A stretch of 64,000 nucleotides of DNA from an uncultured Christensenellaceae bacterium (GCA_910589015.1 CAJUSA010000001.1:124001-188000); one strand, 5' to 3'; shown: positions 1-7,594, counted from the stretch's first letter. The notes: generated by a model not told the origin, from the sequence alone. Translations and numbers: made by a program.

Positions 1-43
1 TAAAGTCAATATTTTTGCGTTATGAATTTTTAAGAAGTTTTTT

Positions 44-223
44 TCAGTTATCGCGCGGCGGTATTGTGTAGGTGTACTCGCGGCGGCATTTCGGGCAAAG
101 AAAAGTCGCGTTAATCAAGCCGTTGCGCATATCGTATTTGCCGATTACGGCGTGATGTACGGGGCAACGCACTTGTCGCGTGTAGTTCGTATTTTGCTTT
201 TGCGGTGCGTGTTTGTCGCCCAT
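44..223 (-). CDS. Small zinc-ribbon phage protein (59 aa)
   Basis: This short reading frame starts at ATG 223, three bases after the terminase stop, and runs to a TGA at 44. It carries a Cys-x2-His pair (RCPVHH) and, about 25 residues later, a CPKCRR pair, which would make a four-ligand zinc knuckle. The layout (paired ligands, an 'IGKYD..NG' middle, CPKC near the C-terminus) recalls the Com/KTR family of tiny zinc proteins found in phages, but the similarity is loose. It is co-directional with terL and probably co-translated with it. Function is unknown; nucleic-acid binding is an inference from the fold type. Confidence 0.6.
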   Translation of the reverse strand: MGDKHAPQKQNTNYTRQVRCPVHHAVIGKYDMRNGLINATFLCPKCRREYTYTIPPRDN

Positions 224-225
224 AT

Positions 226-2091
226 TTACCCTCCGATTTTCGCCATAAACGCCGACTTGACTTCACGCAACGCGGCGTATGCGATTATTTTTGACATTGT
301 GCCGTCAATCTTGTTGCCGATGTACCCGTTTATTTTCGTCGGCATTACAAAACCGTTTTTGTCGACGCGGACGGCTGTGTTGCGGAAGTTCCAACGGCAA
401 ATTTCGTTATTGTTGTAATTGATAAGCCGCGCCCGCAAATCGGTTTCAACATTGCGGGTCGGCACGTTCAACGCTTCGGTCGTCATACGAATTTTGCGCG
501 GTACATCTTTACCGAATTTGTCGGCGATTTGCTTTGCAAATTCTTTCGCGTGCCACTCGTCATAACCAACCGTAAGCGGGCGTATGTGGTATTTTTGGTA
601 TAACTCCCAAATATAGCCCGATACGACAACGTCGTCAATTACGTTGTCTTGAATAATGCGCACTAAACCCGCCGCCGCCCACTCGTTATAATTCTTTTTT
701 TCGGGGTTAGTGGGGGACTCGGTCGATTGTTCGTCGCCCGCTTTAACCGCCGTAACAAAGTACATTGTATGCAAATATTTGACGGGGTCATTCGGGCGCA
801 TAAATAAAAACGTGCAAGCGCAAAGGTCGTTTGTTTCCGCAAGGTCAACACCCACAATGCACCAACAACGCTCGAAGGCGGCAATATCGAACGTGGCGGG
901 GCAAACGATGTCTTTTTCTTCGAGCCACGCGTTCGCGGATAATTGCCGCACGTTAAAATCTTTTGCAAGGATAAAGGCGCGGTCGCTTCCGCTGTGGCGG
1001 GCGGTGTCGACTTTATCGCGCAAATACGACGGCTTTTTCGATATGCCATACAAGGGGTTTGACTTCGTCCAACTGCGCTCGTCGTTCCATATTTCCGCCT
1101 CGCTGTCCTGCGTATATAGCCATATCAACCAACGCGACACGTCGTGGTCGGCTTCGCCTTTAAGTGCTTTTCGCGCTTCGGCGAGCCGTGCGTCAAGATA
1201 ACCGTCGCGCACAATGCCTTCCGTTGTGATTTCAAAATAAAGCGGCTCGTCCTGCGTTGATACCGATGTTTTAAGGGGCAACACGGTTGACGCGTCTTTC
1301 ATTTCGTGTATTTCGTCGACAATCGCAATTTTGATATTGCGCCCTTCTTTTGCGCCTTGCTTCGCCGACATTTTTTTGATTGACCCCTTGTTTTGTGCCG
1401 AGAATTTGCCCGTCTTTTTGCGCTGTTTCGGGTTGCCGAAAAATATACCCTTGTTATTTTTTCGGGTAACGTGGGATATTGCCCGCGACTCTTCCCGAAA
1501 AGCGTTGATACAATCAAATACGAGTCCCGCCTGTTCGTGGTCGTTCGACGCGCACATTACTTTTTGCCCCATTTCGCCGCAAAACCACTCGGCAAGGGTA
1601 AGCGCGGCAATAAACGGCGTTTTGCCGTTTTTGCGGGCGACAAGGAGTATAGCCTCCGTAAAGCGGCGTACCCACCCCGCACCGTATGACAACTCGGTAT
1701 CGTAAACGTAAAACCCGAAAACCGCCTCCGCAAAGGCTTTTTGAAAAAGTGCCAAAATAAAGGGCTTGCCCGCAAACGGACTCTCGAAAAGTTTTACTTC
1801 TTTTTCGATAAAAGCAATACGCCGATGTGCCGCCTTCAGCGTAAAACGGTATTTGCCGTCGCCGCAAAAAATATCTTGTATCAGCATTTCGAGCGTGGTT
1901 TTAAGTTCGCGCCCGATTATGATATTACCCGAACGGCAACGCTTGTAATATTCAATCAAAAAACTATGCTCGCCGTCGATTTCCTCGTTAAGCATTTGCC
2001 AACCCTGCAACGGGGTTATATCGGGGTTATCAAGTACCCACTCGACGGGGGCGGTTGCCGCTTCCGTGCCGTTAATCGTTGTCGTCGTCAT
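226..2091 (-). CDS. terL: Phage terminase large subunit
   Basis: This is the motor and nuclease that packages phage DNA into proheads. The N-terminal ATPase has a Walker A-like LLVARKNGKT (residues about 149-158) and a Walker B IKIAIVDEIHEMKD (D259, E260 the catalytic pair). The C-terminal RNase H-like nuclease begins at VGVDLAETND (first metal-binding Asp near residue 416) and continues with YDEWHAKEFA. At 621 aa it is somewhat longer than many TerL proteins but within the range of the Terminase_1-type family found with P27-like small subunits. It overlaps the small-subunit gene by 20 bases, the usual terS-terL coupling. Portal, protease and capsid genes would be expected further left, outside the window. 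Confidence 0.95.
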   Translation of the reverse strand: MTTTTINGTEAATAPVEWVLDNPDITPLQGWQMLNEEIDGEHSFLIEYYKRCRSGNIIIGRELKTTLEMLIQDIFCGDGKYRFTLKAAHRRIAFIEKEVKLFESPFAGKPFILALFQKAFAEAVFGFYVYDTELSYGAGWVRRFTEAILLVARKNGKTPFIAALTLAEWFCGEMGQKVMCASNDHEQAGLVFDCINAFREESRAISHVTRKNNKGIFFGNPKQRKKTGKFSAQNKGSIKKMSAKQGAKEGRNIKIAIVDEIHEMKDASTVLPLKTSVSTQDEPLYFEITTEGIVRDGYLDARLAEARKALKGEADHDVSRWLIWLYTQDSEAEIWNDERSWTKSNPLYGISKKPSYLRDKVDTARHSGSDRAFILAKDFNVRQLSANAWLEEKDIVCPATFDIAAFERCWCIVGVDLAETNDLCACTFLFMRPNDPVKYLHTMYFVTAVKAGDEQSTESPTNPEKKNYNEWAAAGLVRIIQDNVIDDVVVSGYIWELYQKYHIRPLTVGYDEWHAKEFAKQIADKFGKDVPRKIRMTTEALNVPTRNVETDLRARLINYNNNEICRWNFRNTAVRVDKNGFVMPTKINGYIGNKIDGTMSKIIAYAALREVKSAFMAKIGG

Positions 2092-2419
2092 ATTCGCCTA
2101 AATCGTCCCCGTCGTCGCCGTTTAAGCCGCCGAGAAGTTCCTTGTTTAATTTTTGCATTGCCGATTGATATTGCGCCATAAATTTAGTCCACGCCCGACC
2201 CGCCGCCGTTTCGCGCTGTACGGACGGGTTTTTCGGGTCGTAAATTATTTGCGGCAATTCCTTGATTGCTTCCAAACACGCAAAAGACTCCGCAACTTTG
2301 CGGATAAGTTCGTCGTTAATGCGTAACTTGATTGCGTCAACGCCCGCCGCCGTATATTCGTTTACGAGCCGCGTATATTCCGCATTTGCAATCGCTTTTT
2401 TATCTTTGCTTTTTTTCAT
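2072..2419 (-). CDS. Phage terminase small subunit, P27-like
   Basis: This 115-aa acidic-tailed protein directly precedes and overlaps terL. The start at 2419 is chosen because AGGAGG (2425-2430) sits 5 bases upstream; an in-frame ATG 13 codons earlier lacks such a site. The central part (LNKELLGGL, IYDPKNPSVQRE) and the Asp-rich C-terminus fit the P27 type of small terminase, which recognises the packaging site and recruits TerL. The call rests on position, size and general sequence character. Another HTH protein two genes upstream (3241-3825) could also take part in DNA recognition, so the division of labour between the two is not certain. Confidence 0.75.
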   Translation of the reverse strand: MKKSKDKKAIANAEYTRLVNEYTAAGVDAIKLRINDELIRKVAESFACLEAIKELPQIIYDPKNPSVQRETAAGRAWTKFMAQYQSAMQKLNKELLGGLNGDDGDDLGEYDDDND

Positions 2420-2543
2420 TTCCGCCTCCTTTTTGGAATTTGTAAACTTTTCGGGCAAAAAGTCAAAATTTCGGTGTGGGCTTTTTTTGCCTGCGGCTTG
2501 GAGTCTTTTCGGGTTTCAAAAATTTTGCGAGGGTAGGGGGGTA

Positions 2544-3239
2544 TCACGCTGTAAACCGTGCAAAATAATTTTCTATCCAACCGATAACCACGTCGCGCAC
2601 CGCCGCCCGCGTGATGTTTTCATACGCCCGCTTGATACACTCCGCCTTCGGTGTGTCGATGTGTACAAGGGTTATAACGCCGTCGGGATATTCCCGCACA
2701 ATACGGTCGCGGTCTATGCGGTCGGGATATGTGCCGATAATATACGCGTCCTGCCAACGGCGGCGCGGCGTTGCCGTGCGTATTTCGTCAAGCAAATAAT
2801 CGCGTATATTGAACGCAACGCGCTTTGTCGCGTCGGGCTTGTCGTACTGCCCGCATACGCATATTGCGCCGTGTATTCGGTCAAGGTCGACGACAATATC
2901 GTTGCGGGACGCAACGCTTTGTACATACGTTGATTTGCCCGCTTGCGGTGCGCCGTAAACAAGATAAACGCGCTTTGCGCCGACAGCATTACCAAAACGG
3001 GCGTGCGTGGCGTTGTGGCAATCGTGGCATAATACCTCGATATTTGCGGGGTTTAGTGCGATGTTTACGTCGTCGATGTTGTCGAGCGTAAGTTCTATTT
3101 TGTGGTGCGGGCGCAATTCGGCAATATCGAATACGCCGCCGCAACGGGCGCAAATACCGCCGCTTTTAACCTTGCAAGACTGCGCAAGCGTTAAATAATC
3201 TTGACGGCAATAAAACGCGTGTATCGGGTCTAACGCCAT
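2544..3239 (-). CDS. HNH endonuclease fused to P-loop kinase-like domain
   Basis: The N-terminal half (residues about 20-80) is an HNH nuclease: CARCGG and CHDCHN zinc pairs bracket RPHHKIEL and a conserved Asn in NPANIEVLCHDCH. It is joined to a P-loop NTPase domain starting with VYLVYGAPQAGKST (96-104), followed by VVDLDRIHG and an Arg-rich region like small kinases or zeta-toxin-type folds. ATG 3239 is preferred over an earlier ATG because GGAGGG lies 9 bases before it and it falls just after the stop of the upstream gene. HNH proteins beside terminase genes are common in cos-packaging phages and can be needed for DNA maturation. The added NTPase domain is unusual; its substrate cannot be told from sequence. 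Confidence 0.85.
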   Translation of the reverse strand: MALDPIHAFYCRQDYLTLAQSCKVKSGGICARCGGVFDIAELRPHHKIELTLDNIDDVNIALNPANIEVLCHDCHNATHARFGNAVGAKRVYLVYGAPQAGKSTYVQSVASRNDIVVDLDRIHGAICVCGQYDKPDATKRVAFNIRDYLLDEIRTATPRRRWQDAYIIGTYPDRIDRDRIVREYPDGVITLVHIDTPKAECIKRAYENITRAAVRDVVIGWIENYFARFTA

Positions 3240-3240
3240 A

Positions 3241-3825
3241 TTAAACGCCCTCCCAACCGTCGGGCGGTATCTTGCCGTCTTTCGCAAGTTCTAACGCCTT
3301 TTTGCGTAATTCGATTGCTTGCGGGTCGCGGGCAAATTCGCCCGAATATCGGTTAATGAGTAAGAATTGTATCATATTTGCGTCGGGCTTTGCATACTTT
3401 CGGTCGGTGTAAGTTTTTGTTTGCGGCTTGCCGTCCACAATGACGGTTGTCGTGTGGGTTTCTTCGTAATAATAACCCATTGCGACGCGGTATGCGTTGT
3501 TTAATAAATCGCCTTTTTGCGACTCGCGCGCGCGTAAAAGCGTTTCGGTTAATTCGGGGTTATCTTTCTTGTATTGCGCCCATTGTGTCTTGCCAACCCC
3601 TAAAACGCCGCAAATATCGCCTTCAGTAACTCCGCAACGGGCGTATCGTTCAATATCCGCCAAATAAGGTAAAACCTTATTTGCGTACTGCGACGGCGTG
3701 CCGCGCTTCTTTTTTTCGCCGTTTTCGGCGGTTTTTTCCGTCTTTACGGGCGGTTTTTTTGCTGTTTTTTTGGTCGGCTTTTTTTTCGCTTCCGTATTTT
3801 CGGTTTTTTTGCTTTGTTTCGGCAT
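3241..3825 (-). CDS. Helix-turn-helix phage protein with Lys-rich N-tail
   Basis: The first 40 residues are almost all Lys, Thr, Pro and Glu and are likely disordered and DNA-attracting. Residues about 50-95 form a transposase-like HTH: YLADIERYARCGVTEGDICG followed by LGVGKTQWAQYKKDNPELTE. The C-terminal half has MGYYYEETHTTT and a conserved MIQFLLINRYSGEFA stretch. This arrangement resembles the phBC6A51-type HTH proteins that sit next to phage packaging genes and may act like a small terminase. A perfect AAGGAGG lies 6 bases before ATG 3825. The next gene starts immediately after its stop, so the two are probably translationally coupled. Confidence 0.7.
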   Translation of the reverse strand: MPKQSKKTENTEAKKKPTKKTAKKPPVKTEKTAENGEKKKRGTPSQYANKVLPYLADIERYARCGVTEGDICGVLGVGKTQWAQYKKDNPELTETLLRARESQKGDLLNNAYRVAMGYYYEETHTTTVIVDGKPQTKTYTDRKYAKPDANMIQFLLINRYSGEFARDPQAIELRKKALELAKDGKIPPDGWEGV

Positions 3826-3849
3826 TTTTTACCTCCTTGTTTCGGTGTT

Positions 3850-4059
3850 TTATCGGTTGCCCGCGTCAAGCAAAATTTTTGATAAAATCATAAACGGCAA
3901 TGCCGCGATTGCAACCAAAAGCGGCACACACGCGCCGAGCCACGATAAGAGAGTCGCGCCGCACAATTTACACACGATAAAAATTGCCGATAGTGGGGTA
4001 CAAAGTACGATTACAAGCAACGCCACGATGTAAATTGCCGAGATTACTTTTTTTAACAC
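3850..4059 (-). CDS. Two-pass membrane protein (69 aa), GTG start
   Basis: The start is GTG at 4059: AGGAGG lies 6 bases upstream, and the GTG overlaps the stop of the upstream DUF3850 gene by a few bases. Longer readings of the frame from an ATG at 4182 run through that gene and are rejected. The product begins VLKKVISAIY and has two hydrophobic segments (about 5-31 and 38-62) joined by a short Cys-containing loop (CKLCG). Small two-pass proteins in phages may be holin-like or superinfection proteins, but nothing here identifies the role; position far from a lysis module argues against a confident holin call. Confidence 0.7.
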   Translation of the reverse strand: MLKKVISAIYIVALLVIVLCTPLSAIFIVCKLCGATLLSWLGACVPLLVAIAALPFMILSKILLDAGNR

Positions 4060-4310
4060 TTTTTGCCTCCTGTTTTTTTGATACTTAAAACCGCCCACCC
4101 GTCCGTTAAGCCGACAAAGTCCTTCAAGATGTGCGTTATTAAAACCGTAAGCCGCCGCCCCGTATATTGCCCGTTTTCCCATTCGCGCAATATCAACATA
4201 TCGCCGACGGCATAATTGCGGTCGTCAAAACGCAATTCGTATGTTTTTACGCCTTTTTCGACCGCCGTGTAATATTCGGGTAAAATTTTCAAGTCGTGTA
4301 TTTGTGCCAT
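4053..4310 (-). CDS. DUF3850 (ASCH-like) domain protein
   Basis: This 85-aa protein starts with HDLKILPEYY, then GVKTYELRFDDRNYAVGD and LREWENGQYTGR, and ends with GLTDGWAVLSI. These are the hallmarks of DUF3850, a small beta-barrel domain related to ASCH/PUA-like folds that bind RNA or modified bases. The family is frequent in phages and mobile elements of Firmicutes, without a settled role. The gene has a GGAGG site before ATG 4310 and overlaps the Dam-like gene upstream (its stop lies inside this gene's start region), so it is part of a tightly packed operon. Confidence 0.85.
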   Translation of the reverse strand: MAQIHDLKILPEYYTAVEKGVKTYELRFDDRNYAVGDMLILREWENGQYTGRRLTVLITHILKDFVGLTDGWAVLSIKKTGGKKC

Positions 4311-5047
4311 TGTGCGCCTCCGTAAATAAATAATTTTTCAATGCGGTTTTGTTTGTTGCGGTTGTTTAAGTGCGTCGTGATTTCGTGTTGCCATATACAC
4401 ACAAAGTCGTCGGGCGCGGTGTATTCGCTTACAACGACGATATGACCCGCCGCCGTTTGCTTCCTGCACCATTCCCAAAATGCCGCCGTATCGAATTTGC
4501 CGCCGCCGTAACCGATACCGTCGGAATAGGGCGGGTCGCAATAAACAAGCACGCGCTCCCGTTCGGGGAGTCGCAATTCCCGATAATCGCAACACCCGAC
4601 AAGGATATTGCGCAATGCGGGTAATTGACGGCGAAAATTCTCGCGGGCTTCGTTAAAATAATTTCGGGTTTTGCCGTTTTTGGTGGTGGCGGTCGCGCCG
4701 TAACAACCGCCGTAAACGCGGGCATTGTAAGAGCCGAATAAAAGCACCGCCGCCCGATACCAACGGGCATATTTGTCGGGGTTATCCCGCACGTCGTAAT
4801 ATTCGGCGCGGGTCGGTGTGTGTAATTCGTCCAAAAGTGCGGGGTTATCGCGGCACGCTTCGACGAGTTCGCATACAAGCGGGTCAATATCGTTGCCGAG
4901 CCTGTATTCGCATTGTATTTTATCAATCACGTTAAAACCGCCCGCGAACGGCTCGACGTACTGCTTGATGTTGTACTTTGATATGTAGCCTTGCAAAATT
5001 TCGACGATGTCGTTTGCGATTTTTGCCTTACTGCCAATGTATTTCAT
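4289..5047 (-). CDS. DNA adenine methylase, D12 class (Dam-like)
   Basis: The 252-aa protein opens with MKYIGSKAKIA and the SAM-binding QYVEPFAGGFNV (about 29-40), and the catalytic DPPY motif occurs as VYCDPPYSDG (171-177). Motif order (SAM site first, DPPY later) is that of alpha-class N6-adenine methyltransferases such as Dam and DpnM. The target would depend on the region between the motifs, which cannot be read here. No partner restriction gene is adjacent, so it is probably a solitary phage methylase that protects its DNA or marks it for replication or packaging. ATG 5047 has AAGGAG upstream. Confidence 0.92.
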   Translation of the reverse strand: MKYIGSKAKIANDIVEILQGYISKYNIKQYVEPFAGGFNVIDKIQCEYRLGNDIDPLVCELVEACRDNPALLDELHTPTRAEYYDVRDNPDKYARWYRAAVLLFGSYNARVYGGCYGATATTKNGKTRNYFNEARENFRRQLPALRNILVGCCDYRELRLPERERVLVYCDPPYSDGIGYGGGKFDTAAFWEWCRKQTAAGHIVVVSEYTAPDDFVCIWQHEITTHLNNRNKQNRIEKLFIYGGAQWHKYTT

Positions 5048-5050
5048 TTT

Positions 5051-5917
5051 TTACTCCTTGCGGCGCATTTTGATGTACAAGTACGCGCCCGTTGTGTATT
5101 CGCTTGTTTTTTTGTTGATGTCCGTCATTTGATAGCCTTTGTATAAGCCCTCAAAGACTGCCGTCGGGTTGACCTTTTCGTAAAAAATGCGGTTTACCTT
5201 GCGGCGCGTAAACTTTGTGTCCGATATTGTGATTTGCGGCTTTTTCAAGTTCTTTGACGCGACGTACCGTTTGAGTCCTTTCGGGTCTTTCATACAATAC
5301 CGCGCCATACCTTCGTAACCGCTCTCGTCCGCAACCAACCGCCGCACGTTGTTTCGACCGCCGTTGCCCCATAAGTCCTCCATTTTGTCGCGGTCGGCAA
5401 AGTTTGTTACAATGTGGTGATGTATGCGCTTTTTGCCTTTCTTTTCGTCGTTTTCAAATTCCGTCCAATAAACGTATTTGAGCGGGGCGAAGTTGTGTCG
5501 TTCGGCATAGTGCTTTAATCGGCGTATAAACTTTGCGACTTCGCGTTGCGCTTCCTTGTAGGTTTTCGGCAAGTGGGCGTTATCGTAAGTGAACGTCGCC
5601 CAAAAGTCCGAGTCGGTAAAATTCGTATTGATAAGCCGCACAACGCTTTTTACCGCGTTTTTGTAATTGAGCCGCTTTTGTGCTTCGCGGCTTTCCTTTG
5701 TTTTTCTTGCCCTTGATGTCGATGTGTGGGTGTCCCAAATAGGATAAACCTCGACTTCAAGCACGTTGCCGCTTTTAATCGTCTTTGCCCGATACTTGAC
5801 GATGTGCGGGTCGTTTAACGATTGCAAAAGAGCGTCGTTTTCCGCGTCCCGTATTTCGTCGGCGTATATTTCGTCAAAATCGAATTTATGCGGGTCGAGT
5901 GTGTATGTCCTTGCCAT
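5051..5917 (-). CDS. HUH endonuclease, rolling-circle replication type
   Basis: The central part has FWATFTYDNAHLP (about 105-117), YVYWTEFEND (148-157) and the metal-binding HUH-like KRIHHHIVTN (163-172), followed by GMARYCMKDPKGLKRY (203-218), where Y207 is the best candidate for the nicking tyrosine. This order matches single-strand nicking Rep proteins of the phage/plasmid G2P-like group, which cut a double-strand origin and start rolling-circle replication. It is the last early-type gene before the packaging block and follows a 413-base gene-free region that could contain its origin. A terminase-bearing element using HUH replication is uncommon. ATG 5917 follows GGAGGC at normal spacing. 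Confidence 0.8.
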   Translation of the reverse strand: MARTYTLDPHKFDFDEIYADEIRDAENDALLQSLNDPHIVKYRAKTIKSGNVLEVEVYPIWDTHTSTSRARKTKESREAQKRLNYKNAVKSVVRLINTNFTDSDFWATFTYDNAHLPKTYKEAQREVAKFIRRLKHYAERHNFAPLKYVYWTEFENDEKKGKKRIHHHIVTNFADRDKMEDLWGNGGRNNVRRLVADESGYEGMARYCMKDPKGLKRYVASKNLKKPQITISDTKFTRRKVNRIFYEKVNPTAVFEGLYKGYQMTDINKKTSEYTTGAYLYIKMRRKE

Positions 5918-6191
5918 TATTGCCTCCGATAATCAAACTTGAAAAGACAAGGAATAGCCCAACAAGCGGGGGACAACACGCGGGGGCTAATTGTGGCGTT
6001 GTTCTTTCTTAACGAGTTTATCGAACGCCCCCGACGTTTTCCCCCGCCGCCCCCTTTCCCCGACCCCTGCAAAGTTTACCGAATAGGGGAAGGGACGGGA
6101 TGGCGAGTGCTTGTTATTTTTTACTTGCGTCGTTGATAAGATAATACTTCATTACGAGGACGCAAAAGCACGGTTTTTGTTGCGCAAAATG

Positions 6192-6220
6192 TTGACTATC
6201 TGCCGCCGATATGGTATAAT
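6192..6220 (+). promoter_or_regulatory. Sigma-70 type promoter, against the operon direction
   Basis: TTGACT (6192-6197), a 17-base spacer and a perfect TATAAT (6215-6220). It points rightward, opposite to every gene in the element, so it should make either a small RNA or transcript antisense to the regulator gene. Confidence 0.8.
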
Positions 6221-6226
6221 AATATC

Positions 6227-6295
6227 GGTTGTTCGGTTGACATTTATGTCAAACTTTGCGGGCGGTCGGAGTGCCAAGTTCGACCGCCCGTTTCC
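6227..6295 (+). ncRNA. Candidate small RNA ending in a GC-rich hairpin
   Basis: A transcript from the promoter at 6192-6220 would begin near 6227, cross the TTGACAT/ATGTCAA palindrome and reach a 10-bp stem (6259-6268 with 6281-6290) followed by TTTCCTTGCC, a weak terminator tail. Within it the only open frame is a 20-codon one from ATG 6245 without a ribosome site, so an RNA of about 65-70 nt is the likelier product. A role as an immunity or copy-control RNA is speculation based on position between the repressor-like and replication genes. Confidence 0.4.
6237..6252. promoter_or_regulatory. Palindromic operator candidate
   Basis: TTGACAT-TT-ATGTCAA is a perfect 7-bp inverted repeat placed about 17 bases downstream of the plus-strand -10 box. 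A protein bound here would block that promoter. The XRE+RHH regulator encoded just to the right is the natural candidate to bind it. Confidence 0.5.
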
Positions 6296-6330
6296 TTGCC
6301 TTAAATAGTGTTGCGATGTACGCAACCGTT

Positions 6331-6846
6331 TTAATTGTTTTTGCCGTTCGGCGTTCCCGCGCCGTCGGCTTTTTCTTTTGCTTCGATTGCCGATAAACGG
6401 TCGGCGAGTGCTGTTACCGCTTGCCGCACAAAGTCGCTTTTACTTAAATAACCGAGTTTGCGCAACGCTTCGGGCGCGAATACGCGCTCGGCGATGTCGC
6501 GGTCGATTTCAACCGTAAGATTGTACAAGCCTTTGTCGCGCCGTCTTTGCCGCTTCCGTGCCGCTTCCGCCGACGGTGCGGGGTTGTCCGCATTGCCGCC
6601 GTCCGTCGCGCCTTGCGCGTGTGTAGGCGGTGCAAGCGCGATTTCGCGCGGGTCGTAGATGTCGAGCGGGTCGCAAGCGAGCGTTTTGCATATCGTTTCA
6701 AGGGTGCGGGGAGTGGGTAATACAATATCGTTTATAATCTTGCTTAAAAGCGGGCTATCGACGCGCGGGTCGATTTTATGCACATTTTCCGACACTTCCT
6801 TTTGCATTACGCCGCGTTGTAACATTACTTTTTTATATCTTGACAT
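6331..6846 (-). CDS. XRE-like HTH plus ribbon-helix-helix regulator
   Basis: The true start is ATG 6846, which overlaps the upstream stop as TAATG and has GGGAGG before it. Residues about 1-70 look like a lambda-repressor-type HTH domain: LSKIINDIVLPTPRTLETIC and ACDPLDIYDP are typical of helices 3-5. A Pro/Ala/Arg-rich linker follows, then a second part (YNLTVEIDRDIAERVF, LGYLSKSDFVRQAVTALADR) that reads like a ribbon-helix-helix domain. Two different DNA-binding folds in 171 aa is unusual. It probably controls the promoter or palindrome immediately downstream of its own gene and may be the element's repressor, although no protease-type C-terminal domain is present. Confidence 0.75.
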   Translation of the reverse strand: MSRYKKVMLQRGVMQKEVSENVHKIDPRVDSPLLSKIINDIVLPTPRTLETICKTLACDPLDIYDPREIALAPPTHAQGATDGGNADNPAPSAEAARKRQRRRDKGLYNLTVEIDRDIAERVFAPEALRKLGYLSKSDFVRQAVTALADRLSAIEAKEKADGAGTPNGKNN

Positions 6847-7412
6847 TACGAGCCTCCCGCCGCCGATGTGGGCGGCTTTTCTTTTGCCGCTTCCGCCGCA
6901 ATGTGCGCCGCGTGGTATTGCCTGTAAACAAGGAATACGTCGCAATCGCAACATTTACCCGCCGCCCGAATATCGGGGCAAAGACACTTAACGTCGCATA
7001 ATTCGCGGCGGGCAATTTCGCCCGCGTATTCAAATATGCCGATATTCTCGTCAAATTCGCCGATACCAAAAGAGCGGCGCGGGTTGACCGCATTTGTGTC
7101 GACGTATATATCCGCGTAAATCTTGCGCGTATCGCCGCCGTATCGTTCGATATTAAAGGGTACATTTTCGTTTATGTAGTCAAACACAATGCCGCGCTCG
7201 GCGCACCAATCGACCGCCGCTTGCAAAAGTTCGCCACTCCTGCAAGTATGCAAAATAAGTATTACGCCGTCTTTTGCAAGTTCCTTTATATAATATAAGG
7301 AATAGGGGAGCGGGTCGCCGATGTCGGGGTATGCGTCTTTGCATAGCGTACCGTCAAAGTCGACCGCAACGATTTTCGGGAGTTTTATTTTCCGTGCTTC
7401 TTGCTTTTGCAT
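6846..7412 (-). CDS. HAD-superfamily phosphatase, phage type
   Basis: The protein starts MQKQEARKIK at 7412 (GGAGGG six bases upstream) and shows the HAD motif I IVAVDFDGTLC with nucleophile Asp and acid/base Asp, motif II ILILHTCRSGE and motif III/IV ADIYVDTNAVNPR. The C-terminal third has a Cys cluster (CDVKCLCPDIRAAGKCCDCD) that could bind a metal and is not part of the core fold. Phage-borne HAD enzymes of this size act on nucleotides or on 5'/3' DNA or RNA phosphates, but the substrate is unknown. It is joined to the regulator gene by a TAATG overlap. Confidence 0.8.
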   Translation of the reverse strand: MQKQEARKIKLPKIVAVDFDGTLCKDAYPDIGDPLPYSLYYIKELAKDGVILILHTCRSGELLQAAVDWCAERGIVFDYINENVPFNIERYGGDTRKIYADIYVDTNAVNPRRSFGIGEFDENIGIFEYAGEIARRELCDVKCLCPDIRAAGKCCDCDVFLVYRQYHAAHIAAEAAKEKPPTSAAGGS

Positions 7413-7594
7413 TGTTTCCCTCCGTGATACGCGGGACGCGCGGGCGGGGTTATTTTTACGCATAAGCCCGCCGCCCCGTTGCACGCGCTTATTATGCCGC
7501 CCGTTCGGTCGACCGTTAATTCGATTGCCGAGTCGGGGTTTTTATTGATTGCGTTTATAAAGTCCGCAAGTTCGTTGATTTTGTAGTCCTGCAT
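7385..7594 (-). CDS. Hypothetical phage protein (69 aa)
   Basis: Not recognised. It begins MQDYKINELADFINAINKNP, has a short beta-rich centre (IELTVDRTGGIISAC) and a basic C-terminal tail (KQCKSKKHGK). It overlaps its upstream neighbour as TAATG and runs 28 bases into the HAD gene. GGAGGCGAAATA before the ATG is a proper ribosome site, which is the main reason to accept it as real. Confidence 0.6.
   Translation of the reverse strand: MQDYKINELADFINAINKNPDSAIELTVDRTGGIISACNGAAGLCVKITPPARPAYHGGKQCKSKKHGK

Larger units (their letters stand above)
5918..6330. other. Control region between regulator and HUH gene
   Basis: These 413 bases hold no convincing protein gene. They contain C/G-run-rich sequence (about 6025-6075), a strong plus-strand promoter, a 16-base palindrome and a GC-rich hairpin, listed separately. 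A rolling-circle origin for the adjacent HUH protein would be expected in such a place, but I cannot point to its nick site. Confidence 0.6.

Noticed and set aside
4060..4182. Upstream extension of the 69-aa membrane protein to an ATG at 4182
   Set aside because: The extension lies inside the DUF3850 gene in another frame; a GTG at 4059 with AGGAGG fits better.
5939..6136. 65-aa plus-strand frame in the control region
   Set aside because: It is Pro/Arg-rich from C- and G-runs, has no ribosome site and no family match; the region is better read as non-coding.
6111..6308. 65-aa plus-strand frame across the promoter and hairpin at 6192-6290
   Set aside because: It starts upstream of the promoter, so the predicted transcript could not contain its start codon.
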